From assembly GCA_034005165.1 (NCBI GenBank), contig JAVEVE010000001.1:1-64000 (forward strand): a stretch of DNA of 64,000 nucleotides. Reading direction: 5' to 3'. A model generated the notes under the pieces. That model saw nothing but the letters and a program-made list of their open reading frames with translations. It had not been told where the DNA came from and made no database searches. This document shows, in pieces, positions 16,523 through 25,825 of the stretch (its first letter is position 1; every line of letters starts with the position of its first letter). The stretch comes from UBA1573 sp034005165 (GTDB lineage Bacteria; Pseudomonadota; Alphaproteobacteria; Micavibrionales; Micavibrionaceae). A program made the translations under genes and the position numbers.

Positions 16523-17596
16523 TCATTCAGAATAGATAAATAAAAATCCCGCCCAACGCCAGCGCAAACCGTCTGCATCCCCGAGTTCCTCAGGGGCAGT
16601 AACGGGGATCGTACAATTGATGCGGTTTTTTGAATAATCCTCAAGCCTCTGGTTTGCTGTGACACGCACCTGATGATCCAAAACAGATACATCTATATTC
16701 CGGAGACCTGATGCATAACAGCTTGTATTTTTCAAATCTGCGGAACTGATATTTTTGTCAGCGATAAATGTCAGAACAGGTGGATTGTCTTGGCTAAGGA
16801 CGCCAAAGGGCGCAACATTTGAAACAGGGAAAGGAAGTGCAGCTGAGGTCACACGCAGCCTGTCAATCTCACCAAAAGAGTCTGTCAGAGTAAAGCGAGG
16901 CAGGGTCAGGCGTGGCGTAGACATTCCGACCACACCGGAATTTTGTGTAAGGGCAGCAACAAACTCATAACGGTTTAGGACATTCTGCGTAGCTTGAGAG
17001 AACTCTCCGTAGGGGTAGGAGAAATATTTTGGTGTATGACCAATTTTTTCTCTAAAACGGGCAAGGGCTCTGTTGACGTCATACCCGATCGCCTCTTCAT
17101 CCAATCCCGACAAATGTCGATAATGGAATGGAAACATGGCAATGGAAACAGCGGGGTTATCAACAAATTTCTTTGCTTCATCCCAATCCGGAAGAGTACT
17201 GTTTGTCTCTGCATCGTCCAGTCGGGAGGCATTCAAAACAAGCGTAAAGGGGAGGTTGTATTCCTCCAGAATTGGCCAAATCATGTCTACAAAATTACGA
17301 TCAAATTGTTCAAAACTTAAAACTACTGTCCGTGGAGGTAAGACCTTTTTTTCCGCTTGGGCCGATAGGACTTCGTCAAGAGACGCAACATGGTATCTGT
17401 CGCTAGAAAACTCATCTATCTGTCTTTTGAATAAATCCATAGTGAGCGTTTGATCATATCCATCCGGATCGCCTATTTGAAAATAGGCGTATATCACAGC
17501 AGAATTCACATCATCAGGAATCCCGTTAGCAAAGGATGTTTTTGCACCTATTACAAAAAAGGCGCACAAGAACAATATGATCGACTTGCAAGGCAT
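16523..17596 (-). CDS. polysaccharide deacetylase-like secreted protein, active site degenerate
   Basis: A 357-residue protein with a Sec signal peptide (IILFLCAFFVIGAKTSFA). The NodB-fold can be followed: LPPRTVVLSF at 87-95, the substrate-groove motif FSYPYG at 192-197, and a C-terminal beta-rich extension of about 120 residues. The catalytic/zinc Asp pair of motif 1 (normally F-D-D-G) is F-E-Q-F at 95-98. In motif 2 only His161 remains in the position of the H-x3-H zinc ligands, the first being Phe157. It is therefore probably a non-catalytic glycan-binding relative in the periplasm. Its start overlaps an inverted repeat at 17593-17618. Confidence 0.75.
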   Translation of the reverse strand: MPCKSIILFLCAFFVIGAKTSFANGIPDDVNSAVIYAYFQIGDPDGYDQTLTMDLFKRQIDEFSSDRYHVASLDEVLSAQAEKKVLPPRTVVLSFEQFDRNFVDMIWPILEEYNLPFTLVLNASRLDDAETNSTLPDWDEAKKFVDNPAVSIAMFPFHYRHLSGLDEEAIGYDVNRALARFREKIGHTPKYFSYPYGEFSQATQNVLNRYEFVAALTQNSGVVGMSTPRLTLPRFTLTDSFGEIDRLRVTSAALPFPVSNVAPFGVLSQDNPPVLTFIADKNISSADLKNTSCYASGLRNIDVSVLDHQVRVTANQRLEDYSKNRINCTIPVTAPEELGDADGLRWRWAGFLFIYSE

Positions 17597-17618
17597 GATC
17601 TTCCGACTATAATCATGC
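17593..17618. repeat. inverted repeat at the start of the deacetylase-like gene
   Basis: GCATGAT (17593-17599) and ATCATGC (17612-17618) form a 7-bp inverted repeat with a 12-nt spacer. It spans the start codon and leader of the deacetylase-like gene and lies 30 nt before tsaB. It could be an operator or an mRNA hairpin controlling translation; no T-run follows. Confidence 0.35.
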
Positions 17619-17649
17619 TTTCTTAAAGTTTCAATAATGGAAGATACAA

Positions 17650-18225
17650 TTGAAAATTCTCGCGTTTGATGTATCGGTTAAAGGGTGTGGTGTGGCTGTA
17701 TTTGATTCGGCCACGGGGCGTTTTGACGCGCAGTACCTGGAAACGGATAAGGGACAAGCTGAGCATTTGATCCCTATGATAGAAGATATTCTTCATAAAA
17801 ATAACGTAATACTTAAGGATATAGATCGAATATCAACAACACGAGGCCCCGGATCTTTTACGGGGGTTCGTATTGGTTTGGCAACCGCGAGAACATTGGG
17901 CCTTGCCCTGTCTATCCCTGTACTTGGGTTCTCCACATTGGATGTATTGCTGAAAGAATTTCCCGATACTCTTGTTGCAATTGATACAAAGCGCGATGAT
18001 TATTATACGCAAACCAATGGGCATACTCCTGTGATTCTTGATGAGAGCGCCATAAATCAATCAGGGATGACTATTGTCAAAGACAAAAATCCAAACTTGG
18101 AACTTATGTGCCAATTAGCTTCCGAAATTGATGATCAGTCTCTTGATCAACACCCAGCAACGCCAATTTACTTGCGGGATGCAGAAACTTCTCAACCCAA
18201 GCAGAACAAGTCCGTGGGCAAGTAA
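17650..18225 (+). CDS. tsaB: tRNA threonylcarbamoyladenosine biosynthesis protein TsaB
   Basis: Partner of TsaD in forming t6A37 in ANN-decoding tRNAs. The protein starts at a TTG codon (KILAFDVSVKGCGVAVFD) with GGAAG seven bases upstream; no ATG is available nearby. The core motif TRGPGSFTGVRIGLATARTL is intact. Length (191 aa) is shorter than the usual 220-230, so the C-terminal subdomain is reduced. tsaD and tsaE are not in the window. recO follows after 45 nt. Confidence 0.9.
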   Translation: MKILAFDVSVKGCGVAVFDSATGRFDAQYLETDKGQAEHLIPMIEDILHKNNVILKDIDRISTTRGPGSFTGVRIGLATARTLGLALSIPVLGFSTLDVLLKEFPDTLVAIDTKRDDYYTQTNGHTPVILDESAINQSGMTIVKDKNPNLELMCQLASEIDDQSLDQHPATPIYLRDAETSQPKQNKSVGK

Positions 18226-18270
18226 GCAAAGCCTCTTTTGTAAGATGTAGCGGCATGCCATAATCAGCTT

Positions 18271-19023
18271 ATGGAACAATGGACAGATCACGGTATAGTA
18301 CTTTCTGCACGCGCTCATGGAGAAAATGGAGCAGTGGTTTCTCTTCTGACGGAACATCATGGACGCCATAACGGTTATGTCTATGGAGCAAAATCATCAA
18401 AAATGCGTGGCCTTTTGGAGGCGGGAACCATACTGGAAGTAGAATGGAAATCGCGTGTTTCTGATCAATTGGGGAATTTCAGCTTTGAGCATGGGCAAAA
18501 TTGCGCGGCTATGATTTTGGGAGACCAGATGAAGCTGGCAGCTCTGCTGTCTGCTTGCTCCCTGTGCGATGTTTCTTTACCGGAGCGTGAGGCCCATTCC
18601 GGATTATATAAAGGAATGAAAGCATTGTTAGAGACTCTTCAGACGGAGGTTTGGGGAGCTGCATATGTGCTATGGGAAATTGCTTTATTAAAGGAGCTGG
18701 GGTTCGGGCTGGATTTGACAAGATGTGTAGCAGGCGGCGATTGTAGAACATTAACGTATGTTAGCCCTAAATCAGGATGCGCCGTCTCTTTGAAAGAGGG
18801 ATATCCATATAAAGATAAATTATTGCTTTTGCCCGACTTTCTGAAACCGGAGCCAATAAAAAATCTGGATGAAGAAGAGGTTATGCGAGGTCTCAAAATG
18901 ACCGGATATTTTCTGGAAAATTGGGTTTTTGCACATCATTCGCATGGAATCCCTGAGCCGCGCTTGCGTTTCGCGTCCGTTTTTGCGAAGAAATATGTTT
19001 GCCCTGACGAATCTGCCGCTTAA
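18271..19023 (+). CDS. recO: DNA repair protein RecO
   Basis: Mediator that loads RecA onto SSB-coated single-stranded DNA with RecR in the RecF pathway. The 250-residue protein begins with the OB-fold signature DHGIVLSARAHGENGAVVSL and contains the helical C-terminal domain with DLTRCVAGGDCRTLTYVSPK, the Cys pair region of RecO. It precedes parC by 51 nt on the same strand, the order found in many alphaproteobacteria. Confidence 0.92.
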   Translation: MEQWTDHGIVLSARAHGENGAVVSLLTEHHGRHNGYVYGAKSSKMRGLLEAGTILEVEWKSRVSDQLGNFSFEHGQNCAAMILGDQMKLAALLSACSLCDVSLPEREAHSGLYKGMKALLETLQTEVWGAAYVLWEIALLKELGFGLDLTRCVAGGDCRTLTYVSPKSGCAVSLKEGYPYKDKLLLLPDFLKPEPIKNLDEEEVMRGLKMTGYFLENWVFAHHSHGIPEPRLRFASVFAKKYVCPDESAA

Positions 19024-19074
19024 ATAGGCAGGACAAAAAAAGAAATATAAGTTTTTAGTAGGAAAGAACATTGA

Positions 19075-21315
19075 ATGGCCCGTAAGACACCGACCAAACC
19101 TGTAGAAGAGAAAATTGTCGACCAACCGATGGCAAATTTGCTTTCGGAAAGATATTTATCTTATGCGCTGTCCACAATTATGGCCCGGTCTCTGCCCGAC
19201 GTTCGCGACGGATTAAAACCTGTGCACCGTCGTGTCATGTTTGCGATGTACCAGTTGAAACTTAATCCGAATTTGCCGCCAAAAAAATCTGCCCGTGTCG
19301 TGGGGGACGTCATCGGTAAATTCCACCCGCATGGAGATCAGTCTGTCTATGATACCTTGGTACGGTTGGCACAGGATTTTGCGGTTCGTTATCCTTTGGT
19401 CGATGGCCAAGGAAACTTCGGTAATATTGACGGGGATAATGCTGCTGCAATGCGTTACACAGAATCCCGTCTGACAGAAACAGCCATTGCCCTTCTGGAA
19501 GGGATAGACCAAAACGCGGTTGATTTCCGATTCACATATGATGGAGATACACAAGAGCCGTGCGTTCTTCCTTCAAACTTCCCGAATTTGCTGGCAAATG
19601 GAGCCGCGGGAATTGCTGTGGGTATGGCAACCAATATTCCTCCTCATAATGTTGCCGAGTTGTGTGAGGCAATGGAATTGATGTTAGAGAAGGACGCAAG
19701 CCTCGAAGATATCGTTAAAATCGTTAGGGGGCCTGATTTCCCGACAGGCGGTATTCTTGTTGAAAGTAAAGAAGCCATTCTGGAAGCATATAAGACAGGT
19801 CGTGGATCGTTCCGCACACGCGCACGTTGGGTCAAAGAAGATTTGAAGCAAGGTGTGTGGCAAATTGTTGTCACCGAAATTCCGTATCAGGTACAAAAAG
19901 CAAAACTGATCGAACAGATTGCAAACCTTATTACCAATAAAAAACTGACAATGCTGGACGATATCCGTGATGAAAGCGCGGAAGATATTCGTATTGTTCT
20001 TGTTCCTAAAAATCGCAATGTCGAGCCGGAACTTTTGATGGAAGCACTGTATCGTTCATCCGATCTTGAAAATAGATTTGCACTCAATATGAACGTACTG
20101 GAAGACGGGATAGTCCCGAAAGTGATGAATCTGAAAGAAGTTCTGCAATGTTGGCTAAACCATCGCCAGGATGTATTGGTTCGCATGTCAAACCACCGCC
20201 TGGAACAAGTAAAGCATCGTTTGGAAGTCTTGGCTGGTTATCTGATTGTTTATCTTAATATTGATGAAGTTATCAAAATTATCCGCGAGAGTGATGAGCC
20301 GAAGCCGGCGCTGATGAAAAAGTTTGGCCTGACAGAAGTACAGGCAGAGGCTATTCTCAATATGCGTTTGCGCTCTTTGCGGAAACTTGAAGAGATTGAA
20401 ATCCGCAAAGAATTCGATGGTCTTGAGGCCGAGCAAGACAAATTGGAGAAGCTGTTGAAATCTGAAGCCAAGCAATGGGCCGAGATTAAACGTCAAATTG
20501 GTGTAACCAAGAAAATTTATGGTCCGACAACGGCTTTGGGTGCTCGACGTACAACAATTGGAAAACCTCCTGCTCCTGTTGAAGTTGATCTGCAACAGGT
20601 CATGGTTGAGAAAGAACCTGTAACCATCATTCTTTCCGCCAAAGGTTGGATCAGAGCCATGAAAGGTCATGGAGTTAACTCCAATGACCTGAAATATAAA
20701 GAAGGTGACCGCGAACAATTTATTTTTGAGGCTCAAACGACAGACAAGTTGGTTGCTTATGCGAGCAACGGGCGTTTCTATACAATTACTGGAGATAAGC
20801 TCCCGGCAGGAAGAGGTTTTGGTGAACCGATCCGCTTGCTTGTGGATATTCCGAATGACGCCGACATTATTCACATGATGGTCTGGCAGCCGGATCAAAA
20901 AATTCTGGTCGCAAGCCGCGATGGGAAAGGATTCATTGTATCCAGTAATGATATTCTTGCACAAACCAAAAATGGTAAGACTGTGATGTCTGTTATGGAT
21001 AACGGAGATGCAATAATTTGCAAGCCATTGGCGCCGACTGACGACCATGTGGCTATCATAGGAAATAATCGTAAGTTTCTGGTCTTCAAGCTGGATCAAG
21101 TACCAGAGCTGTCAAAAGGCAAGGGAGTAATCCTTCAGAAATACAAGGATGCCAATATTTCCGACCTTAAGACATTCAATCTGAAACAGGGGCTGACTTA
21201 CGCATCAGGTACGCGCGAAATGTCGGTATCAAATGTAAAAGAATGGATAGGTGAGCGTGCTCAGGTTGGTAAGTTACCGCCAAACGGTTTCCCGAGGAGT
21301 AATAAATTCGGGTGA
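19075..21315 (+). CDS. parC: DNA topoisomerase IV subunit A
   Basis: DNA-cleaving subunit of topoisomerase IV, which unlinks daughter chromosomes. The 746-residue protein has the breakage-reunion domain with LSERYLSYALSTIMARSLPD, the quinolone-region sequence HPHGDQSVYDTLVRLAQDFA and the catalytic Tyr in AMRYTESRLT. A coiled region and the C-terminal beta-propeller repeats (residues about 500-740) follow. The Gln-Ser-Val-Tyr-Asp quinolone pocket is the normal alphaproteobacterial form. parE is not in the window. Confidence 0.95.
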   Translation: MARKTPTKPVEEKIVDQPMANLLSERYLSYALSTIMARSLPDVRDGLKPVHRRVMFAMYQLKLNPNLPPKKSARVVGDVIGKFHPHGDQSVYDTLVRLAQDFAVRYPLVDGQGNFGNIDGDNAAAMRYTESRLTETAIALLEGIDQNAVDFRFTYDGDTQEPCVLPSNFPNLLANGAAGIAVGMATNIPPHNVAELCEAMELMLEKDASLEDIVKIVRGPDFPTGGILVESKEAILEAYKTGRGSFRTRARWVKEDLKQGVWQIVVTEIPYQVQKAKLIEQIANLITNKKLTMLDDIRDESAEDIRIVLVPKNRNVEPELLMEALYRSSDLENRFALNMNVLEDGIVPKVMNLKEVLQCWLNHRQDVLVRMSNHRLEQVKHRLEVLAGYLIVYLNIDEVIKIIRESDEPKPALMKKFGLTEVQAEAILNMRLRSLRKLEEIEIRKEFDGLEAEQDKLEKLLKSEAKQWAEIKRQIGVTKKIYGPTTALGARRTTIGKPPAPVEVDLQQVMVEKEPVTIILSAKGWIRAMKGHGVNSNDLKYKEGDREQFIFEAQTTDKLVAYASNGRFYTITGDKLPAGRGFGEPIRLLVDIPNDADIIHMMVWQPDQKILVASRDGKGFIVSSNDILAQTKNGKTVMSVMDNGDAIICKPLAPTDDHVAIIGNNRKFLVFKLDQVPELSKGKGVILQKYKDANISDLKTFNLKQGLTYASGTREMSVSNVKEWIGERAQVGKLPPNGFPRSNKFG

Positions 21316-21387
21316 TACGGATTGAAAGGACAACCTGATCGAATTCACCGCTGAGCAAATATAAAAATATACAGGCGAGGTAAAAAA

Positions 21388-22089
21388 GTGGAGAAGTTCG
21401 ATGTTGATGCGGCCGTGCAGGTGGTGCGGCAGCTCTACGATAAGTGCAATCAAAATATCAGTCTGGAAAACGACATAGCTTTGGCTCGCCTGCCGACTAT
21501 AAGTCGTTTCAAATATGAGGCTTTGCAACAAAGACGTCTGGATATTTTGTCATTCCGAGAGCCGACATCCGGAGGGCAAAAAAAAATAGTATCATTGCAG
21601 GAAAAGTTTGAGACTGTTGCATCTGCAGTTTTGCCCGTCTTTTTTCAAAGAATGAAGGATACTGATGCTCCGACATCATTTTTGTTGGCTGGAAAATTCT
21701 GCCAAAACCTTGCAGACTTACATTTGATGCCTGTATCAGGGGGGCGCCTGAAGGTGCAGCTTCTTTCTGCTTTGAGCATCATGGAAGAAGAATTCTGGAG
21801 GGTAATGCAAGCTCAAGCCAGAAAGTTTGTATTTCTGAAAATAGAAGAAATCATGGCGTATCGAAAAATTAGCTATGAAGATTTATGGCTACGCCACCAT
21901 CAAAGCAAGAACGGAGAGCTGGATTCTCTGGAGTTCATTCTGGAGAATGAATACCACCCTATGTCCATGGAAATACTTTCTGCCGCAGAGCTGGCATTTG
22001 ATATGGAGTACGAACGTGTCATTCCGGAGCTCATTCAAGCATATAAAAAAACACGAGTGGTGACCGTTCGCAAGATAGGATATGACTAG
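21388..22089 (+). CDS. hypothetical protein, 233 aa
   Basis: Begins with GTG, 72 nt after parC. The protein is soluble, helical and without recognised motifs. It contains a Lys/Gln-rich linker (GGQKKIVSLQEKFE) and a C-terminal half rich in Glu, Leu and aromatic residues. No membrane segment or signal peptide is seen. Codon use looks like its neighbours. It may be cotranscribed with parC; a strong terminator lies 160 nt downstream. I do not recognise a family. Confidence 0.65.
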   Translation: MEKFDVDAAVQVVRQLYDKCNQNISLENDIALARLPTISRFKYEALQQRRLDILSFREPTSGGQKKIVSLQEKFETVASAVLPVFFQRMKDTDAPTSFLLAGKFCQNLADLHLMPVSGGRLKVQLLSALSIMEEEFWRVMQAQARKFVFLKIEEIMAYRKISYEDLWLRHHQSKNGELDSLEFILENEYHPMSMEILSAAELAFDMEYERVIPELIQAYKKTRVVTVRKIGYD

Positions 22090-22252
22090 ATAGCATATAT
22101 AATTTAACAGCCCTGCAATGGGTGTATATAAATAAGTTGACGATGTTTTCGCAAATAACAAGCAAAGGAGTGAATGCCTCAATAGCCTTAACAGTGGATG
22201 ATGATGGAAAAACTTGCCCTGTCTCTTTGACCAGAACGCTTGAGGTAAAAAT

Positions 22253-22277
22253 AAAAGGGCGTTTTTACGCCCTTTTT
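22253..22277. terminator. Bidirectional terminator between hypothetical gene and motB
   Basis: AAAAGGGCGT (22253-22262) and ACGCCCTTTT (22267-22276) pair over 10 bp around a TTTT loop, with T or A runs on both sides. The motB stop codon abuts it on one side and the parC-downstream gene ends on the other. Confidence 0.85.
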
Positions 22278-23240
22278 CTATGGGAACTGAACGTTCCCGG
22301 TTGTCTTCCTGTAACCCGGGTCAACAGGAACTGATCCGGTTCCCCCTGATGCAGCTTGTTTTGGTGTCACAGGTTTTGTAAGGGACTCTCTCAACAGAAT
22401 GATACTAATTCTTCGGTTCTGCGGATCATTCGGAGCTTCCGGCTTCAAGTGCTCTGTATCAGCCTTACCGACAACGTTAGACAGTTTTTTCTTTTCAATG
22501 CCAGCTTCCAGAAGTACGCGGCGAGAAGCATTTGCACGATCTGCTGATAGCTCCCAGTTGGTATAATCGGCTCCTTTGGCATACGGCACAGAGTCAGTGT
22601 GTCCACGAACGGAAATTTGGTTTGACATGGATTTGATAATATCAGCTACCATATCAATCAACTTGACTGTCTTTTCATAGGGGCGGGCACTACCGCTAGG
22701 AAACATGGACTCCCCATCCTGATCGACAATCTGGATACGTAAACCCTCGGGCGTCATATCAACCATCAAATTTTTCGCCAAATCTTTCAATTCTGAATCC
22801 TGAATGGCTTCTTCAATTTTATCTTTGACCTCCTGGAACTCGGCATTTTCACGCTTTTCAAGTTCTGCTTGCAATTCTTCTTTTTTCATCTGTTCAGGGT
22901 CAACCTGCATTTTTACGCTTGGTGACGGTGGATTATTATTGTGAACAATTGGTTGTACATCATTAACACGGGCGCCCTCTGTAGAGACAGTCAGTCCACC
23001 CATAACTCCACCAGCCCCGCTAGTTTGGCTTGAAACTTCCATCGGAGTAGGATCAAAATATTCTGAAATGCCTCGGCGTTGCTCTTCTGTGGTTGCGTTC
23101 AACAGCCACATCAAAAGGAAAAACGCCATCATCGCCGTCACAAAGTCTGCATACGCAACTTTCCACGCACCGCCATGGTGGCCACCACCACCTTTGACCA
23201 CTTTCTTGACAACTATGACTGGAGCTTTTTCGTCTGCCAC
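22278..23240 (-). CDS. motB: flagellar motor protein MotB
   Basis: Stator subunit that anchors MotA to peptidoglycan and carries the proton-binding Asp. The 320-residue protein has a short cytosolic N-terminus with Gly/His-rich KGGGGHHGGAWK, one membrane helix with the key Asp in VAYADFVTAMMAFFLLMWLL, a plug and linker region, and a C-terminal OmpA-like peptidoglycan-binding domain (VRGHTDSVPYAKGADYTNWE and NRRISIILL). It is 23 nt behind motA. Confidence 0.96.
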   Translation of the reverse strand: MADEKAPVIVVKKVVKGGGGHHGGAWKVAYADFVTAMMAFFLLMWLLNATTEEQRRGISEYFDPTPMEVSSQTSGAGGVMGGLTVSTEGARVNDVQPIVHNNNPPSPSVKMQVDPEQMKKEELQAELEKRENAEFQEVKDKIEEAIQDSELKDLAKNLMVDMTPEGLRIQIVDQDGESMFPSGSARPYEKTVKLIDMVADIIKSMSNQISVRGHTDSVPYAKGADYTNWELSADRANASRRVLLEAGIEKKKLSNVVGKADTEHLKPEAPNDPQNRRISIILLRESLTKPVTPKQAASGGTGSVPVDPGYRKTTGNVQFP

Positions 23241-23263
23241 AATCTATTCCTTATGTTCTAAGA

Positions 23264-24154
23264 TTAAGCTGGAGCAGGAAGGTTATTCAGGCTTTCTTCC
23301 AATTCCTGAAAAGTAGGCTGAACATCGTGCGGCAAGAATTTACGCGCGAACTCAACGGCAACTTGCGGTGCAGCGCCCTGCAAGAAAGCCAAAATGCCGA
23401 CTTTGAGAGATTTATAATACATAACCTCGGACTCTGCGCGGGCAGTCATAGCCCCGGCAATAGGGCCAATCATTCCATAGGCAAGAAACACCCCGAGGAA
23501 TGTTCCCACCAACGCTCCACCGATCATGGCACCCAGAACTTCAGGCGGTTCAGTAATCGAGCCCATTGTTTTAATTACCCCGAGAACAGCGGCCACAATA
23601 CCCAACGCCGGAACACCGTCAGCCATTGTTTGGATAGCGTGCCCCGGATGACCGTGGTGAGCTTCAATCGTTGATATTTCTTCATCCATCAAAGCTTCGA
23701 TAGTCATCGGGTTATCATTACCCAGAGAAATGATGCGGAGATAATCGCAGACAAAAACTTCGGCATGGTGATTGTGCGAAAAGCTCGGAAAATTTTTGAA
23801 AATAGAACTGTCATGAGGATTTTCGATGTGGGCCTCAATCGCCAGCCATCCTTTTGTCCGTACCAACTTGAAAATAGAATAGAGCATCCCGAGCTGCTCC
23901 ATATAATCCTGTTTGGAATAGGCTGTAGGTTTTGACAGGCATTTAAAATATGACATTGTCGTTTTGATAACATGTGGGGGGTTTGCCACAAGAAACGCAG
24001 CAACAGCACACCCAAAAATAATAGTGAATTCTCCGGGAAGCGCATTAACAATAATCATTACAATTTTTACAAAATGCTCGAAGTTAAAGTGCATCGCGAT
24101 CAAAAGACCGCCAAATGTAAAAACAAGAACGAGGGCTAAGCCGGCAAATTTCAT
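23264..24154 (-). CDS. motA: flagellar motor protein MotA
   Basis: Stator ion-channel subunit that couples proton flow to flagellar rotation. The 296-residue protein has four membrane helices, a large cytosolic loop with the charged rotor-contact region, and the C-terminal helices with VPALGIVAAVLGVIKTMGSI and GGALVGTFLGVFLAYGMIGP. ATG at 24154 was chosen because AGGACAG stands before it; a TTG 33 nt upstream lacks a ribosome site. A CtrA-type box lies about 80-95 nt upstream of this start. Confidence 0.96.
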   Translation of the reverse strand: MKFAGLALVLVFTFGGLLIAMHFNFEHFVKIVMIIVNALPGEFTIIFGCAVAAFLVANPPHVIKTTMSYFKCLSKPTAYSKQDYMEQLGMLYSIFKLVRTKGWLAIEAHIENPHDSSIFKNFPSFSHNHHAEVFVCDYLRIISLGNDNPMTIEALMDEEISTIEAHHGHPGHAIQTMADGVPALGIVAAVLGVIKTMGSITEPPEVLGAMIGGALVGTFLGVFLAYGMIGPIAGAMTARAESEVMYYKSLKVGILAFLQGAAPQVAVEFARKFLPHDVQPTFQELEESLNNLPAPA

Positions 24155-24234
24155 GAAGATCTGTCCTAGAATCGAGTAATTGCGCAATCAGGGTAGCAAA
24201 TTCTGCATCCACTTTGCAGTGTGTCATATTCGGC

Positions 24235-24249
24235 TTAACAGGATTTTAA
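24235..24249. promoter_or_regulatory. CtrA-type box upstream of motA
   Basis: TTAA at 24235-24238, a 7-nt spacer, and TTAA at 24246-24249 form the full TTAA-N7-TTAA recognition sequence of the alphaproteobacterial response regulator CtrA, a known controller of flagellar genes. It lies in the 108-nt gap between the motA start and the end of gltX, where a motAB promoter must be. Confidence 0.55.
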
Positions 24250-24262
24250 TTCTCTATGTAAA

Positions 24263-25669
24263 TTAAAACTTGGATAATGCGTATTCGATGCGCTTGGAAA
24301 CTTCTTCTACCCCCAAAACCTCCATGGCATGAACCAGAGATGGTGATGAGGCTTTTCCGGTAATCGCAGCTCTAAGCGGCATCATAACTTTGCCCAACTT
24401 TCCTTCGCGGTGATAGTCGGCAGTCGATTTGCACAAAGATTCTAGTTCATCCGCAGTAAATGCCGAAAGACCTGATAGGTTGTCGTGTATAACTCGAATA
24501 ATAAATTTTCCGTCTTCATTGAGCTGCGCTGCCGCTTTTTCCTCGAATTCGTATGGAATGTCCCGAATCAGAAACTCAGCATCATCGGCAAGCTGAACAA
24601 GAGTCTTTGCACGAGATTTTAATTCATCCATACGCGCCAAAAGACGCTTACTGCCCAAATCTGTAACTTCAATACCGCGAAGTTTATATATATCAGTGGT
24701 TAAATCAGCCAAACGATTGTTATCAGCCAATTTCATATAATGTGCGTTTACAAAGTTGAGCTTATCAAAGTCAAAACGCGCAGCCCCTTGATTGATATGT
24801 TCCAGATCAAACCATTTAATGGCTTGATCGGTTTCTATAATTTCGTCATCGCCGTGTGACCAACCCAAACGCAGCAGGTAATTACGCATGGCCTCAGGGA
24901 GGTATCCCATGTCGCGATATTCTTCAACAGAAGTTGCTCCATGGCGTTTGGACAATTTCGCCCCGTCTGGTCCCAGAATCAAAGGCAGGTGAGCATAGGA
25001 GGGAATGTCCCAACCCATGGCTTCATAGATTACATTCTGACGGAACGTATTGTTTAAATGATCGTCTCCACGGATGACGTGGGTTACTCCCATATCATGA
25101 TCGTCCACGACAACGGCAAGCATATAAGTGGGTGTGCCGTCTGCACGAAGAATAATAAAATCATCCAATTGTTCGGCAGCAACACGTACATCGCCTTGAA
25201 CTTTATCATGGACAACACGCTCTCCAGACATCGGAGCTTTAATACGGACGACAGGGGTTACACCCTCTGGGGGTGAGGAAGGAGGGTTATCTCGCCAACG
25301 GCGATCATAAAAAGTCGGACGGCCTTCTTTTTTTGCTTCTTCACGCATTTGTTCGAGCTCTTCAGGGGAGCAGTAGCAATAATAGGCTTTGCCCGACTTG
25401 ACCAGCTCATGTGCCACTTCAGCGTGACGATCTGATCGCGCAAACTGGGATACAACATCCCCATCCCAATCAATACCCATCCAGTTCAGCCCGTTAATAA
25501 TAGCTTGTACGGCCTCTTCGGAGTGACGGGAACGATCAGTGTCTTCAATGCGGAACAACATTTTTCCGCCGTGACGGCGAGCATAAAGCCAGTTGAACAG
25601 GCCTGTGCGAGCTGTCCCGATATGCATAAAACCGGTAGGGGAAGGGGGGAAACGTGTAATAACTGTCAT
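24263..25669 (-). CDS. gltX: glutamyl-tRNA synthetase
   Basis: Charges tRNA-Glu (and possibly tRNA-Gln in organisms using the transamidation route) with glutamate. The 468-residue enzyme starts MTVITRFPPSPTGFMHIG, with the class I HIGH motif, and has the KMSKS equivalent KLSKRHGATS. An open frame runs 153 nt further upstream, but the conserved RFPPSPTG start and normal length argue for 25669. It is divergent from comEC, as in the classic alphaproteobacterial gltX-comEC-lexA neighbourhood. Confidence 0.96.
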   Translation of the reverse strand: MTVITRFPPSPTGFMHIGTARTGLFNWLYARRHGGKMLFRIEDTDRSRHSEEAVQAIINGLNWMGIDWDGDVVSQFARSDRHAEVAHELVKSGKAYYCYCSPEELEQMREEAKKEGRPTFYDRRWRDNPPSSPPEGVTPVVRIKAPMSGERVVHDKVQGDVRVAAEQLDDFIILRADGTPTYMLAVVVDDHDMGVTHVIRGDDHLNNTFRQNVIYEAMGWDIPSYAHLPLILGPDGAKLSKRHGATSVEEYRDMGYLPEAMRNYLLRLGWSHGDDEIIETDQAIKWFDLEHINQGAARFDFDKLNFVNAHYMKLADNNRLADLTTDIYKLRGIEVTDLGSKRLLARMDELKSRAKTLVQLADDAEFLIRDIPYEFEEKAAAQLNEDGKFIIRVIHDNLSGLSAFTADELESLCKSTADYHREGKLGKVMMPLRAAITGKASSPSLVHAMEVLGVEEVSKRIEYALSKF

Positions 25670-25825
25670 GAGAGATTGGTATTCAATTTCCCGAAAAACT
25701 TCAAGCGGGTATTTGTATAAAAGCAAATTGAAGGTTGTAGCTTTGGCTGGATTTTCTATGATATAGGCAAAATTCGGGCATTCAGGAATGATTTTCCGCA
25801 TAAAGTTCACCGCAAAGGGCATATA

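Noticed and set aside
20188..21099. A 303-codon open frame antisense to parC
   Set aside because: It is a reading-frame shadow of the confidently identified parC; its Cys/His-rich sequence has no protein-like features.
22122..22334. A 70-codon plus-strand frame between the parC-downstream gene and motB
   Set aside because: It runs through a strong bidirectional terminator and into motB on the other strand; no family-like content.
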